Position numbers and translations under genes: made by a program. The notes beneath the pieces are model-generated. The model was not told the DNA's origin. It made no database searches and saw only the letters and a list, made by a program, of their open reading frames with translations. From contig FJUW01000077.1 of assembly GCA_900074885.1 (NCBI GenBank), positions 1 to 64,000 on the forward strand: 64,000 nucleotides of DNA, written 5' to 3'. This stretch comes from Rhynchosporium graminicola (Eukaryota; Ascomycota; Leotiomycetes; Helotiales; Ploettnerulaceae). Below are positions 35,478 through 47,895 of this stretch, in pieces. How positions within the stretch are numbered: position 1 is the first letter of the stretch; each line of letters begins with the position of its first letter.

Positions 35478-35892
35478 CGAGGAATTTGTCTCGGACTTGA
35501 AATGAGGTGAAAAGACATACAGTTCTACACGACTTGAGCTTGGGGATTCAGACTTACACTTCACTTGTCAAATCCTGGCTGCCAGGCGAAAGTATTAGCA
35601 AAATCGAATAGCTTGAGACAATAGTGATAGTTTCATTTCAAGATTCGTCAGGTTCCACGCCTCAGTTTCTGCTAGATCTATCATAATAGAGCAAAGAAGC
35701 AGTTTTGTCACGGTTGTGGTCGATGTCATAATTGTCGTTCATTTTCGACAGTATAACCTTGAGCAACTCGCCCTTGCAGCAGAATGCCGGTCTATTGTCC
35801 ATATACATTGAGGAGGGCAGTCTGTGCGTTGTATGCGCCATGCAGTGTACACCATATCTGTTGCCAAAGTATCATAGGATGCTAATAATCAT
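35478..35892. other. Convergent intergenic region
   Basis: 415 bp between the NYN-LOTUS stop and the stop of the minus-strand acidic protein. The frame at 35732-36163 is antisense to that gene and is rejected. Confidence 0.5.
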
Positions 35893-36462
35893 TCACAGCT
35901 CCAATTCCGTTCTATTTCCTTCGTCACTCAAGGGCGACTTCTTCGCAAGAATCTCATCATTCTCATCATCACTGACATCGTCGTCGGAATCCTCATCATC
36001 CTCCACCTCCATAAGATCAATGACCATCACCGCTCCATTTCCCAGCTTATCCAGTTGGAAACCCGCTTCTATAACATCTGAAGCGTCGAAAACACACCCT
36101 GCAACATCGAGACCAATATCGAAATGTTTTATTGCCAAGGCAATAAGCCGAAACTGTTCATGATGGGCATCCGTAAAGTCATTTTTCAGGTCGTCTTGAG
36201 CTTTCCTACCGCCAAAGATCAGAAGGTTGTTACGATGTCTCAGACAGAACTGCTCGAAGGGGCCAATGCTACTCAGTGCTTCGGATAGCTTGATTGGGTC
36301 GGTCTGGGCACTGATCGATAAGCGTGTGAAGATGCAACTGTTTAATAAAGCCTCTGCTGCCTGAGGGTCAAGAGGAGAGAATATTTGGACATTTGGCGGG
36401 AGAATTGAATTTGACGTGGAACGGCTCAGCTCTTGTTCCGAGCGGGTTTTGAGAGTCGACAT
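35893..36462 (-). CDS. Hypothetical protein with acidic C-terminal tail
   Basis: Single-exon frame of 189 residues, not recognised. The first 25 residues are Ser/Thr-rich and polar. Residues 30-150 look globular, with a FIFT/LSIS hydrophobic block, PFEQFCLRHR and LLIFGGRK. Residues 152-170 are almost all Asp/Glu/Ser. No signal peptide, membrane segment or known catalytic motif. The tail could bind basic partners such as histones or ribosomal proteins, but this is only a compositional guess. Upstream bases (about 36463-36660) are AT-rich, with a plausible short promoter facing away from the plus-strand remnant at 36664. Confidence 0.65.
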   Translation of the reverse strand: MSTLKTRSEQELSRSTSNSILPPNVQIFSPLDPQAAEALLNSCIFTRLSISAQTDPIKLSEALSSIGPFEQFCLRHRNNLLIFGGRKAQDDLKNDFTDAHHEQFRLIALAIKHFDIGLDVAGCVFDASDVIEAGFQLDKLGNGAVMVIDLMEVEDDEDSDDDVSDDENDEILAKKSPLSDEGNRTELEL

Positions 36463-36663
36463 CTCTGTATATGAGAGAATAAGAGGTTAAGCTTGAAATT
36501 GTGTGAGATCTTGAAAGAAAAAAAGTCTCCGCTGTGTCATGTGACAGGATGATTCAAGTGGATACCCCAACTGCGAAACTAGACTCAAATTTGATTAGTC
36601 TCTGGCCTATTGGTGTTTGTTTACTCTCGCCTAAAATTCACTGATCTAAACAACATTTTTGAT

Positions 36664-37800
36664 ATGTCTCCACCACCTCCCTCTTCTACCGGCGATCCTA
36701 GCGCCACAGACCACTACTGTTCTCCTCACCATGTCTTCCAAACGGGCAAAATTCAGCAGTAGCGCCAATGAGTATTCAAAATTGTCAAGCGGAAGCTCTG
36801 TCGACTCAGTGGGATGATCTCCCACAATCCAAATCAAAATCCACACATCTCCTATCACCCAAAGATTCAACATCAATCACGTATCTACTAGCAAAAATTA
36901 TATCCACAGCCCTAAACCTATCCTCCTTCTTCGAAATGCAACATCCACAATAGATATTCGATCGCCGGCGTCGCGAATCGTCAGGACACATTGGGGAGAA
37001 GCTCGAAAGGGATAATGACGATGCCTCCTCAGGGGAAGCACCTGCTGCAAGCTCCATCAGGGCAACCGGATTACTGTTTATACCAGGTACCCTTCCAGAC
37101 TTCCTCGTGAATGATAGAAGTCACTCAACATCAGGGCAATTACGGATGTGCTAAGATCTTAAGAAGCTTCAGACCTCGTTCTGTTCAGTACCCTAAATGC
37201 GAAGAGAACAGTGGATGAAATATATACTGTGAAAGTAGAAGAGCGGGAGAGTAGACGTCGGAAGACGCTTTCGGGAGGGACAGATGCACGTCCGGTATCC
37301 ACGGGTTCCGTTTCGATCATTCCTTCAGCAGAATCTGGCTTGCCGGTTGCTATGGGTGCTCCTCTATTCCTAGTAAAGCATTTAACATTCTCCGCCGAAT
37401 CCACGTACTGGCATATACACATCAGCAGGCTTGTGCCATTTGATGGCGAGGCTATGCAGAAGCGAGTATCCGAAACGAAGAGAAGGCAGAAGAGCTCGGC
37501 GGAAAAGGAGCTGGTGGAGAACAAGAGGGAGGAAAAGCAATACACCCACGAAGTACTCATATGTGGGCTAGGCGCCGTCGTTGGCAAGCTTGAATTTCTG
37601 GCTAGGTTTACTACTAGGATAGAAAGTATTACGAAATTTCTGCTTAAGAGTTAGATCGAGAACATTTTGTCGACCTTAGTAATTATTAAAGATTCTAAGA
37701 AGACCCTAATAAGTAGGATAAATGATATTAAGATAGAGGTCTTTACGAGATTATTACAAGCTATTATTCTCATAACTAAAGAACGCGGGGAATAGCCTAT
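36664..37800 (+). pseudogene. Decayed unrecognised ORF
   Basis: Plus-strand coding-like blocks in shifting frames. 36664-36762 gives a Pro-rich start (MSPPPPSSTGDP) with a stop. An ATG near 36730 reads MSSKRAKFSSS. Then come WDDLPQSKSKSTHLLS, a hydrophobic stretch to about 36952 and, after TAG, IFDRRRRESSGH. The longest clean part is 37211-37654 (147 residues, basic and helical, with KRRQKSSAEKELVENKREEK). Beyond its stop the same frame continues into TpA-rich sequence (KDSKKTLISRIND), as if RIP had reached the 3' end. The family is unknown; it may be a single-copy gene that died or an orphan transposon ORF. Confidence 0.4.
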
Positions 37801-38342
37801 ACTAGAGACTCATAAGGATAGATGAACGCTATATTAGGAATCGCAGACCGAAAATGATTTTATAATATTCAAGTTATATGGTAATACTACAGATAACTTA
37901 TCGACATCGCAAATATGAATTTCTATATAGACCAGTGCTCTATTCATCCTTAGTACTAGTAGTTCGTGTTGACGTGCAAGGTCTACTGCGACTAATGAAA
38001 CTTGTAGCGCGTCGATGATAACGCCGATTGGACGAAACAAGTGTAAAAGGGACCTTCAATATCATGATAGGCTCTTAGTTGAGCGTACAAGGAACCTTTC
38101 AACATAACGGCGTAGGATATGAAAATTCATTGAGAATTTGTAGAAGAAAAATCTCAATATCGAAATAGAGGATATGAATATCCGTTCTGTTTAGGGATCA
38201 CAGTGGAATTGTAAAATTTAATAGATGAAATAGCGGAAGGTACACTAATGAGTTTTGAGGCTCAGAGTGGTCGCAGAATCTGAAAGTGTGACAAGTGTGA
38301 AGATATAATATATACTGCCACATGTAGGCTGTACACATCCAA
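37801..38342. other. Intergenic, AT-rich
   Basis: About 540 bp without a supported gene. The left part is TpA-rich like the repeat regions, the right part is ordinary. It includes the 3' end of the exonuclease gene. Confidence 0.5.
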
Positions 38343-39152
38343 TCATTTCCAACCAGCAGGAGCTAGTGCCTTATGCTGTCCATGACCCACGTACATCTTG
38401 GTCTTGGATGAGGCAACTCGATCCTTCCCAGCTTGTAACACTTTCGCCTTCCAAGTCGCCGTCAACTTGGAATTGTAGAGCTTCCAAAGCCTCGGCATGA
38501 AATAAACATCTTGGATACAGTACAGAGAAACCGCTTCGGGCAATGGACGGAGATTGAATACCTCATAACTACCCCCGCGCTCTGGAGCAAACAAGTTAAG
38601 GCCTTTCTCTTTCGTCTCTTTGCACGTTTTTCTCTCGCGGGCCGTCAAGGGTAAGTCCCTATCGATGCATTTGGCCAGCCCGCTGACGAATTTCCTTCCG
38701 AAATTCCGTGAAGCAAGCTCCATGAGCTGTAAATCATGAATGCAAGCCAGATTGATGCCGTAGTGGCTGAATAAGGCATCGGAATCATTACGGACGTCGA
38801 AGAAGACTTTCGGAATCGAGGTGGACTCCAGGATCGTTTTCAGTGTCTGCCCGCTGGTCCCAGGTGTCGTAAATGCTTCATTACCTAGAGTATGGACATC
38901 GATTAAGAAAGTCTGCCCTGCTGGCGAGACGTGGATCTGAAGGATTGACAACGAGCCGTGTCGTGAGAGATTGGCTCCTTCGAGGTCCAAGAACAGTGAG
39001 GGTGGAATGGGTGGTAGCTCGGCCAAAGCTTCAACTAGAATTGCGATAGCACCGGAAGTATCTACAAGTCCAATGGTGAGGGAGGCGATAGGATCACTCG
39101 CTTCGGGAGGAGCACCTAAGGATATAATGTTTTGGTCACTGACATTCGCCAT
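38343..39152 (-). CDS. DEDD 3'-5' exonuclease, EXD1/Egalitarian-like
   Basis: Single exon, 269 residues. The exonuclease motifs of the RNase D/WRN-like superfamily are in order: Exo I FLDLEG (Asp56, Glu58), Exo II with Asn122 and Asp125 in FFDVRNDSDAL, and Exo III with Tyr211 and Asp215 in YCIQDVYFMPRLW, giving the DEDDy pattern. A further conserved HDLQLMELA block (Asp140) lies between. All four acidic residues are present, so it should be able to remove nucleotides from 3' ends, most likely of RNA by family analogy, although animal EXD1 and Egalitarian relatives are inactive RNA-binding forms. Basic C-terminal extension (KVLQAGKDRVASSKTK). The start ATG (39152) is followed directly by coding with no alternative upstream. 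Confidence 0.9.
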   Translation of the reverse strand: MANVSDQNIISLGAPPEASDPIASLTIGLVDTSGAIAILVEALAELPPIPPSLFLDLEGANLSRHGSLSILQIHVSPAGQTFLIDVHTLGNEAFTTPGTSGQTLKTILESTSIPKVFFDVRNDSDALFSHYGINLACIHDLQLMELASRNFGRKFVSGLAKCIDRDLPLTARERKTCKETKEKGLNLFAPERGGSYEVFNLRPLPEAVSLYCIQDVYFMPRLWKLYNSKLTATWKAKVLQAGKDRVASSKTKMYVGHGQHKALAPAGWK

Positions 39153-40110
39153 GATCAGATAATGTGGCCGGTGGCGAGACGAGAGCTGAGATAAATTCTT
39201 GGCGGGGAGGGAACTCGTGATCGTGGAGCAGGATATGAAAGTGTAGGTACCAGGAGTTCTGGATTCTCGATTGGAAATTAAGTCAAGTGAGTAGGAAGTG
39301 TGGCCTTATTTGAACAGTATGAATGCTTTCAGCGGCTGCTTTCCCAACATGAATTAAGTGTAACAAACCTTCCGCGGCTCCAGAAAGGACCCCTCTTTAC
39401 ATAGAGACCTTCGGTAGCCTTTGTCCAAAAGCAACACGGACTCCAGTGTTTGGAGATAAGAGTAGACAAGAAATGGCCAGTTGCAGGCGCCTGGGGAAAA
39501 GCTGGCCTCTAAGCAGTGACCGCGATCCCTCGTACGCTTCGTTCGTACTACCACACTTGTTGGTTTTCGAGATGCTGACCACTCAGATATTGCCATGAAT
39601 AGCCCACTATGCAGGTGAAGAGATGCACGTATCAAGTATAGCTGAGCGAGCGAAACGTATTAGATTGAGGAAGCCACATTTCTGGGAAAGGCGACATTCC
39701 TAGGGCACCGTAAACAATTTATGATTAGATTACGCCCAGTCTAGAATACTCTTCAAGTCTCTTGCATTCGATTTTTGCAGTTTGTGTCGAGTGAAGGATG
39801 AATCCCCTCCATACAACACATTGCCCCCGGTGAATCAATATGAGACACTGCTTGTTTGAATTGAGGTATTGCAATCCTCTAGCTTCATGCATGTTATAGG
39901 CAGACTTATGTAAATATGGTAGCTTTCGTTTTGAGAAACCGGCTGATATCATTATTTCCGTCGGACTGAAAGGAATAACAAGCTGAAAAATGATGCAGTT
40001 CGAATACCATATAAGCCATATCTACAGAGGACAAGATAATCGCACTCTTAGGGCTGGCTTGGCCGTATTTTTGTGTTCAAAAGTATTAGAGGGTAATCCT
40101 AAGGATTATG
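39153..40110. other. Right flank of the gene island
   Basis: Upstream region of the exonuclease gene and then single-copy DNA. Frames at 39354-39635 and 39725-39952 have no features. From about 40080 the sequence turns TpA-rich. Confidence 0.5.
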
Positions 40111-42887
40111 TGTAGTAAAGTCTTAATTCTTCTAAATGCTATAGTACAAGGAGCTATCTAAGTAGTAATAACTAATAGACACTAAGTATCTATCTGTCCT
40201 ATCCCGTGATACATCCCGTAATATCTCCCCCCCCTAAGCGTAAAAAACCTCTATCCCTAGAGGGAAATTCGCAGCGCTATAATATAGTAATATAACTAAA
40301 TATAATGATATAATAGAGATACTCTTAGTCGCTCTCCTCTAAGGAGTATAATATATCCTTATTAGCACGCGATCCCGCCAGAATTTATGAGATAAATATT
40401 ATCGTTATATCTCTTTTATCTTTAAGGCTCTTAATCTCCTTCTTAATCTCCTTTTTTACCTTACCTAAAACTTTTATTACTTTACATATATCTTCTTTAT
40501 AAGTATATCCTTCAAACTTAATATTATAATAATAGTAGGTACAGCTTTACTTATTAATATACTTTTCTTAGTCTATAGAGTAATAACCTTTATAATATCC
40601 TCGACTATCTTATCCGTATCTTTATTCTAAGTAAGTAATATAGCTATCCTAATAAGACTCTTTTTCGGGTATAGTAATCTTAGTTCGTATAATTATAAGC
40701 TTATATCTAGCACTCTAGTACCGAAAAGATATCTATTCGTAGTATTACTCTAATCTTCTCGATTCACGAGGTCCTTAATTACGTAAGTTATTTCTACATT
40801 CCCTTATATGCGGGTCAGACTCTATATACTTATAACCTTCCTTAAGAAAGGTATTCTATTTTATACTAAGTCTATAATTCTCTAGTGATAGCCCGGTTTA
40901 GAAGATTAGTTATGTAGAGCTATTATAGTTCTAAGAGAAAGGATCTATATTATTTAGAGGTATTATCTTATTCGTTATCCGCGTCTTTAGATCTCTTATT
41001 ATTATAGCTTTTACTAAGTTTGAATTCGAGTATAGTCTTATAATAGCTTTCTTAGTTTTAAGTACTACCTTAGTTTCAGATTCTATAATATCCGCTAGTC
41101 TGTTATTTTTCAGTAATATAGCTAGAATAGAAGAATCTATTACTAATATTATTATAGAAGCCTTATTTCTACTATTAATACGAGTCGTCTTAGAAACTAC
41201 TACTTTAATTAGAGTATCTAATAAGGCGTCTATATAATCATCCTTATATTTCTAGTATCCTAATAATATTTTATAGTTAAGTTTAATTTGACTTTAGAAA
41301 ATTAAGCCGCGCGTATTTATACGTTCCTATAAGAGTACTTAGTCTTCTATTATATCGTCTTAAGTCAGTCTTTATTATGTTTTAGGCATATAGAGTAAAA
41401 GTAAGTATCTTAACGTATAGAATAAAATTCCAGAGGTAGCGATTATTAAGTTTATATTCTTAAAGGGTACTTAGTATATTAATTTAGGGATAAATATAGT
41501 TCAGTAGCTTAGGGCGTCTATATCGACTATTAATAGACATAATATATTAGGGACTAGTATTAGAATAATAAGCCGCAGAAACTATATTAAGCCTATTATT
41601 TCTAAGGCGATTATAGATATGTTCTCGCTAAATAGAGTAATTATTAAATTATATATCGTAATAATTATCATACTTAGTAACGCGTTTAGTATTACAATAG
41701 GGTTTAGAATATTTTAAAGTGCCCGAAAGCACTCCTCGACTACTACCTTAGTATTAGCGTATACTTATAATAATAGAGTTCGTCTAGCGAATAACGTTTA
41801 AAGTAGGTTTAGCGCGTAAGAAGTGAATCCCTATCTAGTAATAACTAATCGAGTAAGTATAGGAACTATCTTATAATATTATAAGTACGTTCTATCTCCG
41901 CTATAAGAGAAATAAATACTCTATAATATATTATAGCCGAGGATATAGCTTATAGGAATATCTTAAAGTATATCTTAGAGCTATTATAGCCTCTAGCTAA
42001 AGTATTATCGAGGACTAATTATCTATTAGCTCTTCGTCTCTCGATTATACTAGCTTCCTCTCTTATCTTAATTAATAGAGATAAGGTCTAGTAAAGATTA
42101 TCGAATATTAAGGTAGCGCTAATAAGTTAGAAAGCGTATTTTCCGATAGTAACCTTGTCGTCCCTTTCGCCGATAGGTAAAGTATCTGATTCCTTCTGTT
42201 TCTTTTATATTATTCTCTTTTACCTCTTTAGTTACTATAGTTCTTAAAGGACTATATAAAGCTTATCCCTGCGATATCTATAGGTATTAATCTTAATAAA
42301 GTAGTAATACTAATTATACTATATCTCCTCTATAATATCCTTATTCTAAAACTTCTATCCTCTAAGAACTATTAAATCTCTATTAAAGTATATAATATAT
42401 CTGATTCTAGTATTAAATATTATGATGCCCTTAAGTAGAAAGTCGTCTATAAAGAGACGAGAGCAGAAAGCGTCTCTAAATAGAATATATTATAAGTATA
42501 AGTAACTATTTAATAAGGAAAAATCAGCTAGGAACTATTTAAATAAGCTTCTAGTTACTATATTATAATATGCTACGATAATTGGAGAGTCCCCTAGTCA
42601 GATACCAATTAGTATATAGATATACCCTTTAGGATACTTAATAAATAGGCTATCTTCTTCGTTATTATAACATATTTCGTAGAGATAAAGTTAGTTTTCA
42701 CTGAAATCCCTATTCTTAAGTACTTCGTAGTATAATATTTCTAGTTATTAGAGTTATATAAAGCGCTTTCCGCTTCTATCTATATAAGTATATAAGGTAT
42801 CTAATTCCTTACTCTATAGAGTCAAATTCGAGGGAATATCGCGAATAAATCTTAGAATACTATCTATCTTATATCTAGAATCGTATA
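40111..42887 (-). mobile_element. Gypsy-D, left part: LTR and 3' internal region
   Basis: About 40111-40226 looks like an LTR ending GTAATA, followed by TCT and an 8-C run (40227-40234), the reverse complement of a polypurine tract, as expected for the 3' LTR of a minus-strand element. The internal region is TpA-saturated with no clear motif left. It is cut at 42887 by the Copia insertion and should resume at 55338. Confidence 0.5.
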
Positions 42888-43065
42888 TATTACGAGGATA
42901 TGGGTCTTAGTATGGATCAGGTGACTGTAGTCATGTGCATAGTCCGTGCGGATATTCCTAGATAATACCTTTAGTTAACTCTCTATAGTAATTAGTACTC
43001 AAAAAAATACAACTAATAATAACTACTCTATACCTTACTCTGAAGATTAACATAACCTTGCGATA
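42888..43065 (+). repeat. Copia-1 5' LTR
   Basis: Matches 55152-55332 with a 3-nt length difference and mostly transitions. Both termini have lost TG/CA: the left end reads TATTACGAGG and the right end GCGATA. Confidence 0.85.
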
Positions 43066-44210
43066 GGTTATAAGCCTGATAGCCAGAAGTAGAGTAGTAC
43101 TTAAAGAAGCAATAGTATTATGATTCTTAATAGTAAGCGTCGAACTGTTTCTTAGTACTAAAAGGGTAGAGATCCAAGTTACGAGCTTCTGATCAAGGTA
43201 TAGTATATACATATAGTTTAGTAAAACTAGCGCGTCTTTCTATAGTAAATATAGTCGCGCAGAGTGCTAGTGGAGAGAGTTCTTCAGCTATTGCACTTAC
43301 GCTACTATCATTAGAAGAAGTCGAAGAAGTATACTCCGATAACTCTAGCTGTATTGAAGAGTCTTTACTACTTTAAATAAGCTATATAGTAACTAATACT
43401 CGTATAGCAGTCGAAGTCAACGATTCTGAAATTATTATATCCTGAGGTATAGAGTTTTCCGCGCTAGCGCCGGAAGCTATCTACTAAGCTATCTTAGTCC
43501 CTAGGACTTAAAATATACCTGATTTACTTCCTATAGACGCTAAATCGACGTCTTAGGATTATCCAGAGGATCCGGAAGACCCGGAATCGGAACCTATTAC
43601 TACGATTACGCTAGAGCTATATAAACGTAAGAAGATGAGTAGCTTTATGTCTTTAAACTTAGTAGATAGCTATAAGCTTAAGGGAGGAGAGAACTATACG
43701 GAATAGAGAGATAAAGTACTAAAAATTACTAAAACTAATAGAATCAGTAAGTTTCTTAATATTAAGTCGCGTAATTACGTGCCTAAAGAGGTAGACGAAT
43801 AGGATAACGATATCGATAATAAAGCACTTAAGAAGTAGTAAGATTAGGAGTCTAGAGAGAGTTAAATAAAGCTAGTAATCACGCTAAATTATAAGGCCGG
43901 ACCTCTCGCGTATATAACTAATAAAACTATTATATTAGATATATAGGAGGCTTTATAGGCGTAGTACGAAGGAGGTGGTAATATACTAGTGTATAACGCT
44001 ATATAAGATTACGTTAAGCTCTAGTATAACGATTTCAACTCCCTAGAGAAGTTTATTATTACTTTTAAGCACTAAATTATTAAATTTGAGATTTTGATAA
44101 TAGCTCTACCTCCGGTATAGTATCTAATTATATTTATTGCCGCAGTTTTAGAGAAGTAGTCTATATAAGCTGAAAGATAACGTTCTTTCTTGAGAGTTCC
44201 TTCTAGTAAT

Positions 44211-44682
44211 TGTGAAAATTGAAGGTGGAAATCGGCCAAAGGTCAGAATAACAGAATAATAGGTAATCAATTTGACTTGCTTTGTTTGCTTGCTTGAAGA
44301 GAGCTAACTACAGGAGAGATTCTAGCTACTCATATAGCTATATGAGCTCTCTAGAATATTCTATACTACGTAATACAGAACTCCATAGAAGAAGATATAT
44401 ATACCGTAGAATTATACTACGTCAGTAGTACGTCAGTAGAAACCTCTAGAAGTACGATATACGTACTAGAGAGTAGTAGAACTCTATCGAGAACCTTCAT
44501 AGTAACTCTAATAGAGTATACAGGGTACAGGCTATTGACAAGGTACAAGGTGTAAGTGCCAAGTACAACAAGGTACATAGGCAAGGTACTGAACCAGGTA
44601 CTTAGACCATGTACTAACAAGGTACAGGGTGTGTATGCTAATATAGGCAAAACTGACCAAGGTACTAGTTACAAATTTAACA
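44211..44682 (-). repeat. Copia-2 3' LTR (472 bp)
   Basis: Same length as 50708-51179. I count about 20 differences and every one is C/T or G/A. This copy has the more AT-rich state at most of them. Confidence 0.9.
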
Positions 44683-45213
44683 CGCCCCCTTAATCAGAGC
44701 CTTATAATCAGTTTTAAAACAGAACTATATAAGGTAAATCACTAATCGACTACCCTTAGGTTATTACAAAAGAAATACAATAAGGAATGGAAATGCCACC
44801 TCGTAGCTACCCTCCTAGGTTAAATAAACCTAATTCTCTTATAATAATCTGAATTACTAGCTCTAATAAGCTAGTTCAAGGTGTTTTATAAACTCCTTAA
44901 ATTTAGGCCTATCTAGGGCTTTAGTAAACCCGTCTGCCCTTTGCTTCAAAGTACTAATATAGATTAAATCTATAGTACCTTGATTAATTAGGTCCCTTAT
45001 AAAGTAGTACTTTACGGCTATATACTTAGTTCTCTCATGGAATTAAGAGTTTTTAGAGAGTAATAAAGCGCTGTTATTATCAGTAAATACCGGGAACCTC
45101 TCTTAGAAGTAATAGCCTAATTCAGTAAGAAGTTATCTTATATAGACCGCTTCTTTAACTGCCGAATTAATAGCTATATATTCAGCTTCTATAGTAGACT
45201 AAGCTATAATCGA

Positions 45214-45501
45214 TTAAAACTTCGACTTCCAAGAGAATAAGCAGCTTCCTATATAGAAGGAATAGCCGCTAGTGGACTTAGCCGTACTAATATCTCCGGC
45301 ATAGTCAGAATCGCAATATCCTCTAACGTATTTACTAGAGCTATTAATATAAACTAAGCCTAGTTTAATAGAACCTTTAAGATATCTAAATACGTTCTTT
45401 GCAGCTAAGATATGCGTATCGCTAGGGTTACTAGAGAACCTAGCTAATTTGATCATAGCGTAGCTTATATCAGGCCTAGTAGCTAGCGTAAGGAATAGCA
45501 A
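45214..45501 (-). pseudogene. Copia-2 RNase H start region
   Basis: Copia-specific motifs TRPDISYA, KNVFRYLKGS and GYCDSDYAGD, then STSGYSFYIGS and SWKSK, are all present, giving the end of RT and the start of RNase H. It is open for 95 residues but closed off by stops on both sides. Confidence 0.75.
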
Positions 45502-45522
45502 GCAGCCTATTACTTGCTGAAA

Positions 45523-45915
45523 CTATGATATATCTTCCTTAGTAGCCTTATTAGGATTAGGTTCTAATTTGACCTTTAAATCCATAGGCGTATTCTTCGG
45601 TTTATAATCTGATAAGTCAAACCGAGCTAGTACCTTCTCTATATAGTAAGCTTGATAGAGCATCATATAGCCCTGATCTCTATTATAGTTAATTTCAATA
45701 CCTAAATAGTCTTTTATTAGCCTTAAGTCCTTGAGTTTAAAGAAGTGTTTTAATTCTTCAATCAAGGACTTAATAGTACTTATATCAGGGCTAATTAGAG
45801 CTAGATTATCCACGTATATACAGATTATAATCTTAAGCTCTTTATTAACTAATATGCAATTTTCAGATAAGATTAACTTAAATCCGAATTTATTAACTAA
45901 TACCTCCTTAAGCAT
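45523..45915 (-). pseudogene. Copia-2 reverse transcriptase segment (YVDN)
   Basis: 130 open residues of Copia RT: KFGFKLILSENCIL, then IICIYVDNLAL in place of the catalytic YVDD, LIKDYLGIEI and YYIEKVLARFDL. The Asp-to-Asn change at the active site is a GAT-to-AAT transition, a RIP-type hit that abolishes polymerase activity. Confidence 0.8.
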
Positions 45916-47442
45916 AATAAACTATAGTCTAGCTGATTACTTAAGACTATATAACGCTTTCCAGAGTAGGAGGAGTTTATTAGCGTAATAATCAACGCCT
46001 TCCGGGAGGCAAATATATAAGGTATTAACGTCTATATAACTCTATATAAAAGCGGAGATCATATCGATCTTATATATATACCACTTATAGAGTACTACTA
46101 AGGCAAATATAAGACGCTAAGCCATTTGCTTAACTACACTAGTGTATATATCAAGGTAGTTTATACCGTATAATTGCTTAAACCCCTTAGCTACGAATCT
46201 AGCTTTGAACTCGTAGTACTCGCTCTCTAGTTCTTTAATCTTATAGACTCAGCGAGTTTTTAGTAGTTTTATAGTCTTAGTATTACTATCGACTACTTTC
46301 CACGTATTATGATTTTTAAGAGAGGCAATTTCTTTATTTATAGCTTTTAGCTAATAATCCTTATAAGGACTATTCATAGCTTCTTTATAGCTCTTAAGCT
46401 CGTAGATAACTACTTCCAGATCCTTTTTAATAAGGATTCTTTCCGGATCAGGTGATAGCCTAATTTCTTCGTCTGATTTAGAGCTAATAAAAGCATAGAA
46501 AGCTAAATTAATAATGTTTTTATATACGCTATAAGCCTCTTTCTGCTCTTGAATTAATCGCTTATTATTCTGAATAGCTAAGGCTATATCAGGGTCTTTA
46601 GCGTGACTTCTAGTAGTAACGTTAAGTACCTAATTGGAGTAGTCCCTTCTACGTTTTATACCTCGTTTAGGTATTTCTACTATAGGTACTTCTTCGGCTA
46701 TATCGTTAAAGAGATCAAGTTCTGTATCTTCTATAACTTTTTCTTTATTTAATGAATTATCAGCCGTTTCACCGTCGATTCTCTCCGAGTTTTCAGCCCT
46801 AGATAGGTCTGATTTAGGAATATTTATAGGTAAAGAAATCACGCGATTTGAACAGTAAGAGGTCTCGCAATCGTTAAGTGTCTTATTAAAGGATTCTAAT
46901 TCTTCCTTAGAGATCACTTCGTCCTTAAAGGTTAAATCTTCCTTAATTAGGACGTTTTTAGAGCTTATAATAGCTCTCTTCTTAGGTATATATACTAAGA
47001 AGTTATTTACGGACTTATACCTTACGAGTATACCTCTATCGGATTTATCTTCAAACTTATTAGTCCTTTTATTAATAAGAACGTAAGTAAGAGAGCCTAA
47101 TACTCTAATATAATTAAGAGTAGGCTTTTTACTGAAGAGAACTTCAAGGGGACTCTTTTTAATAACCGAATTATAAGAGCGATTCTTTATATGAGCTATT
47201 CCTTGGATTATTTGAGGCTAAAGGAATAAGGGTATATTCTTATCTGTACAGATAGCTATAAGCCTTTCTATAAGATATCGATTTAAACGCTCTACTATAC
47301 TGTTTTGCTCAGGATAGTAAGGACTAGTATATTCATAAATAATACCTTTATCTTTATAAAAGATAGTCTATTTATTAGATTTAAACTCCCCGGCGTTATC
47401 TAGCTTAAAGGCTCTAATTTTAGTGACGATTTTTAATATACC

Positions 47443-47841
47443 TTACTTAAATTGAGTAGTTATCATATTATACCACTCTATTAAGGTATCGTACGCATCA
47501 GCCTTATGTTTTAGAGCGTATACCCAAATAGCTCTAGAGCCTCTATAGGTAATAGTTAAGAAGTATCTTTCTCCTTTTAGACCTTTGATCCTAAAAGGGC
47601 CCGCTATATCTATATTAAAGACAGTAAGCGGAGGGGTATCCGATATAGGCTTAGTACTGCTTATAGCGTGTATTTTACCGCTATTATAAGCAGAACAGTC
47701 AGATAAATCTAATACCTTTTGGATTTTTAATCCTTTAGATCCTTCTATAGTCTTATAGATAAACTCCTTATTAGTATGCAATAGACGCTTATAATATAGG
47801 TCTAATTTACTACTTTTATTAGAGTCTACCTTAAAAGACAT
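47443..47841 (-). pseudogene. Copia-2 integrase N-terminal part
   Basis: GAG-pre-integrase region (HTNKEFIYKT...CSAYNSGK) leading into the integrase core with the first catalytic Asp in FNIDIAGPF and RGSRAIWVYAL after it. It is open for 132 residues, then interrupted. Confidence 0.75.
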
Positions 47842-47895
47842 AGGCTCGAGCAGCTCATGATTTACGTCTACTTCTAAGTAGTACGTATTATAATA

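Noticed and set aside
35732..36163. Plus-strand Ser-rich frame
   Set aside because: It is the antisense of the Asp/Glu-rich tail of the minus-strand protein, which creates the apparent poly-Ser.
37159..37587. Minus-strand frame of 142 codons
   Set aside because: Shadow of the plus-strand 37211-37654 frame; not supported by codon pattern.
44417..44650. LTR-internal minus-strand frames (also 50914-51147) with a hydrophobic N-terminus
   Set aside because: They lie wholly within the Copia-2 LTRs, occur in both copies by duplication, and their Leu/Tyr-rich content comes from GGTAC-type repeats in the LTR.
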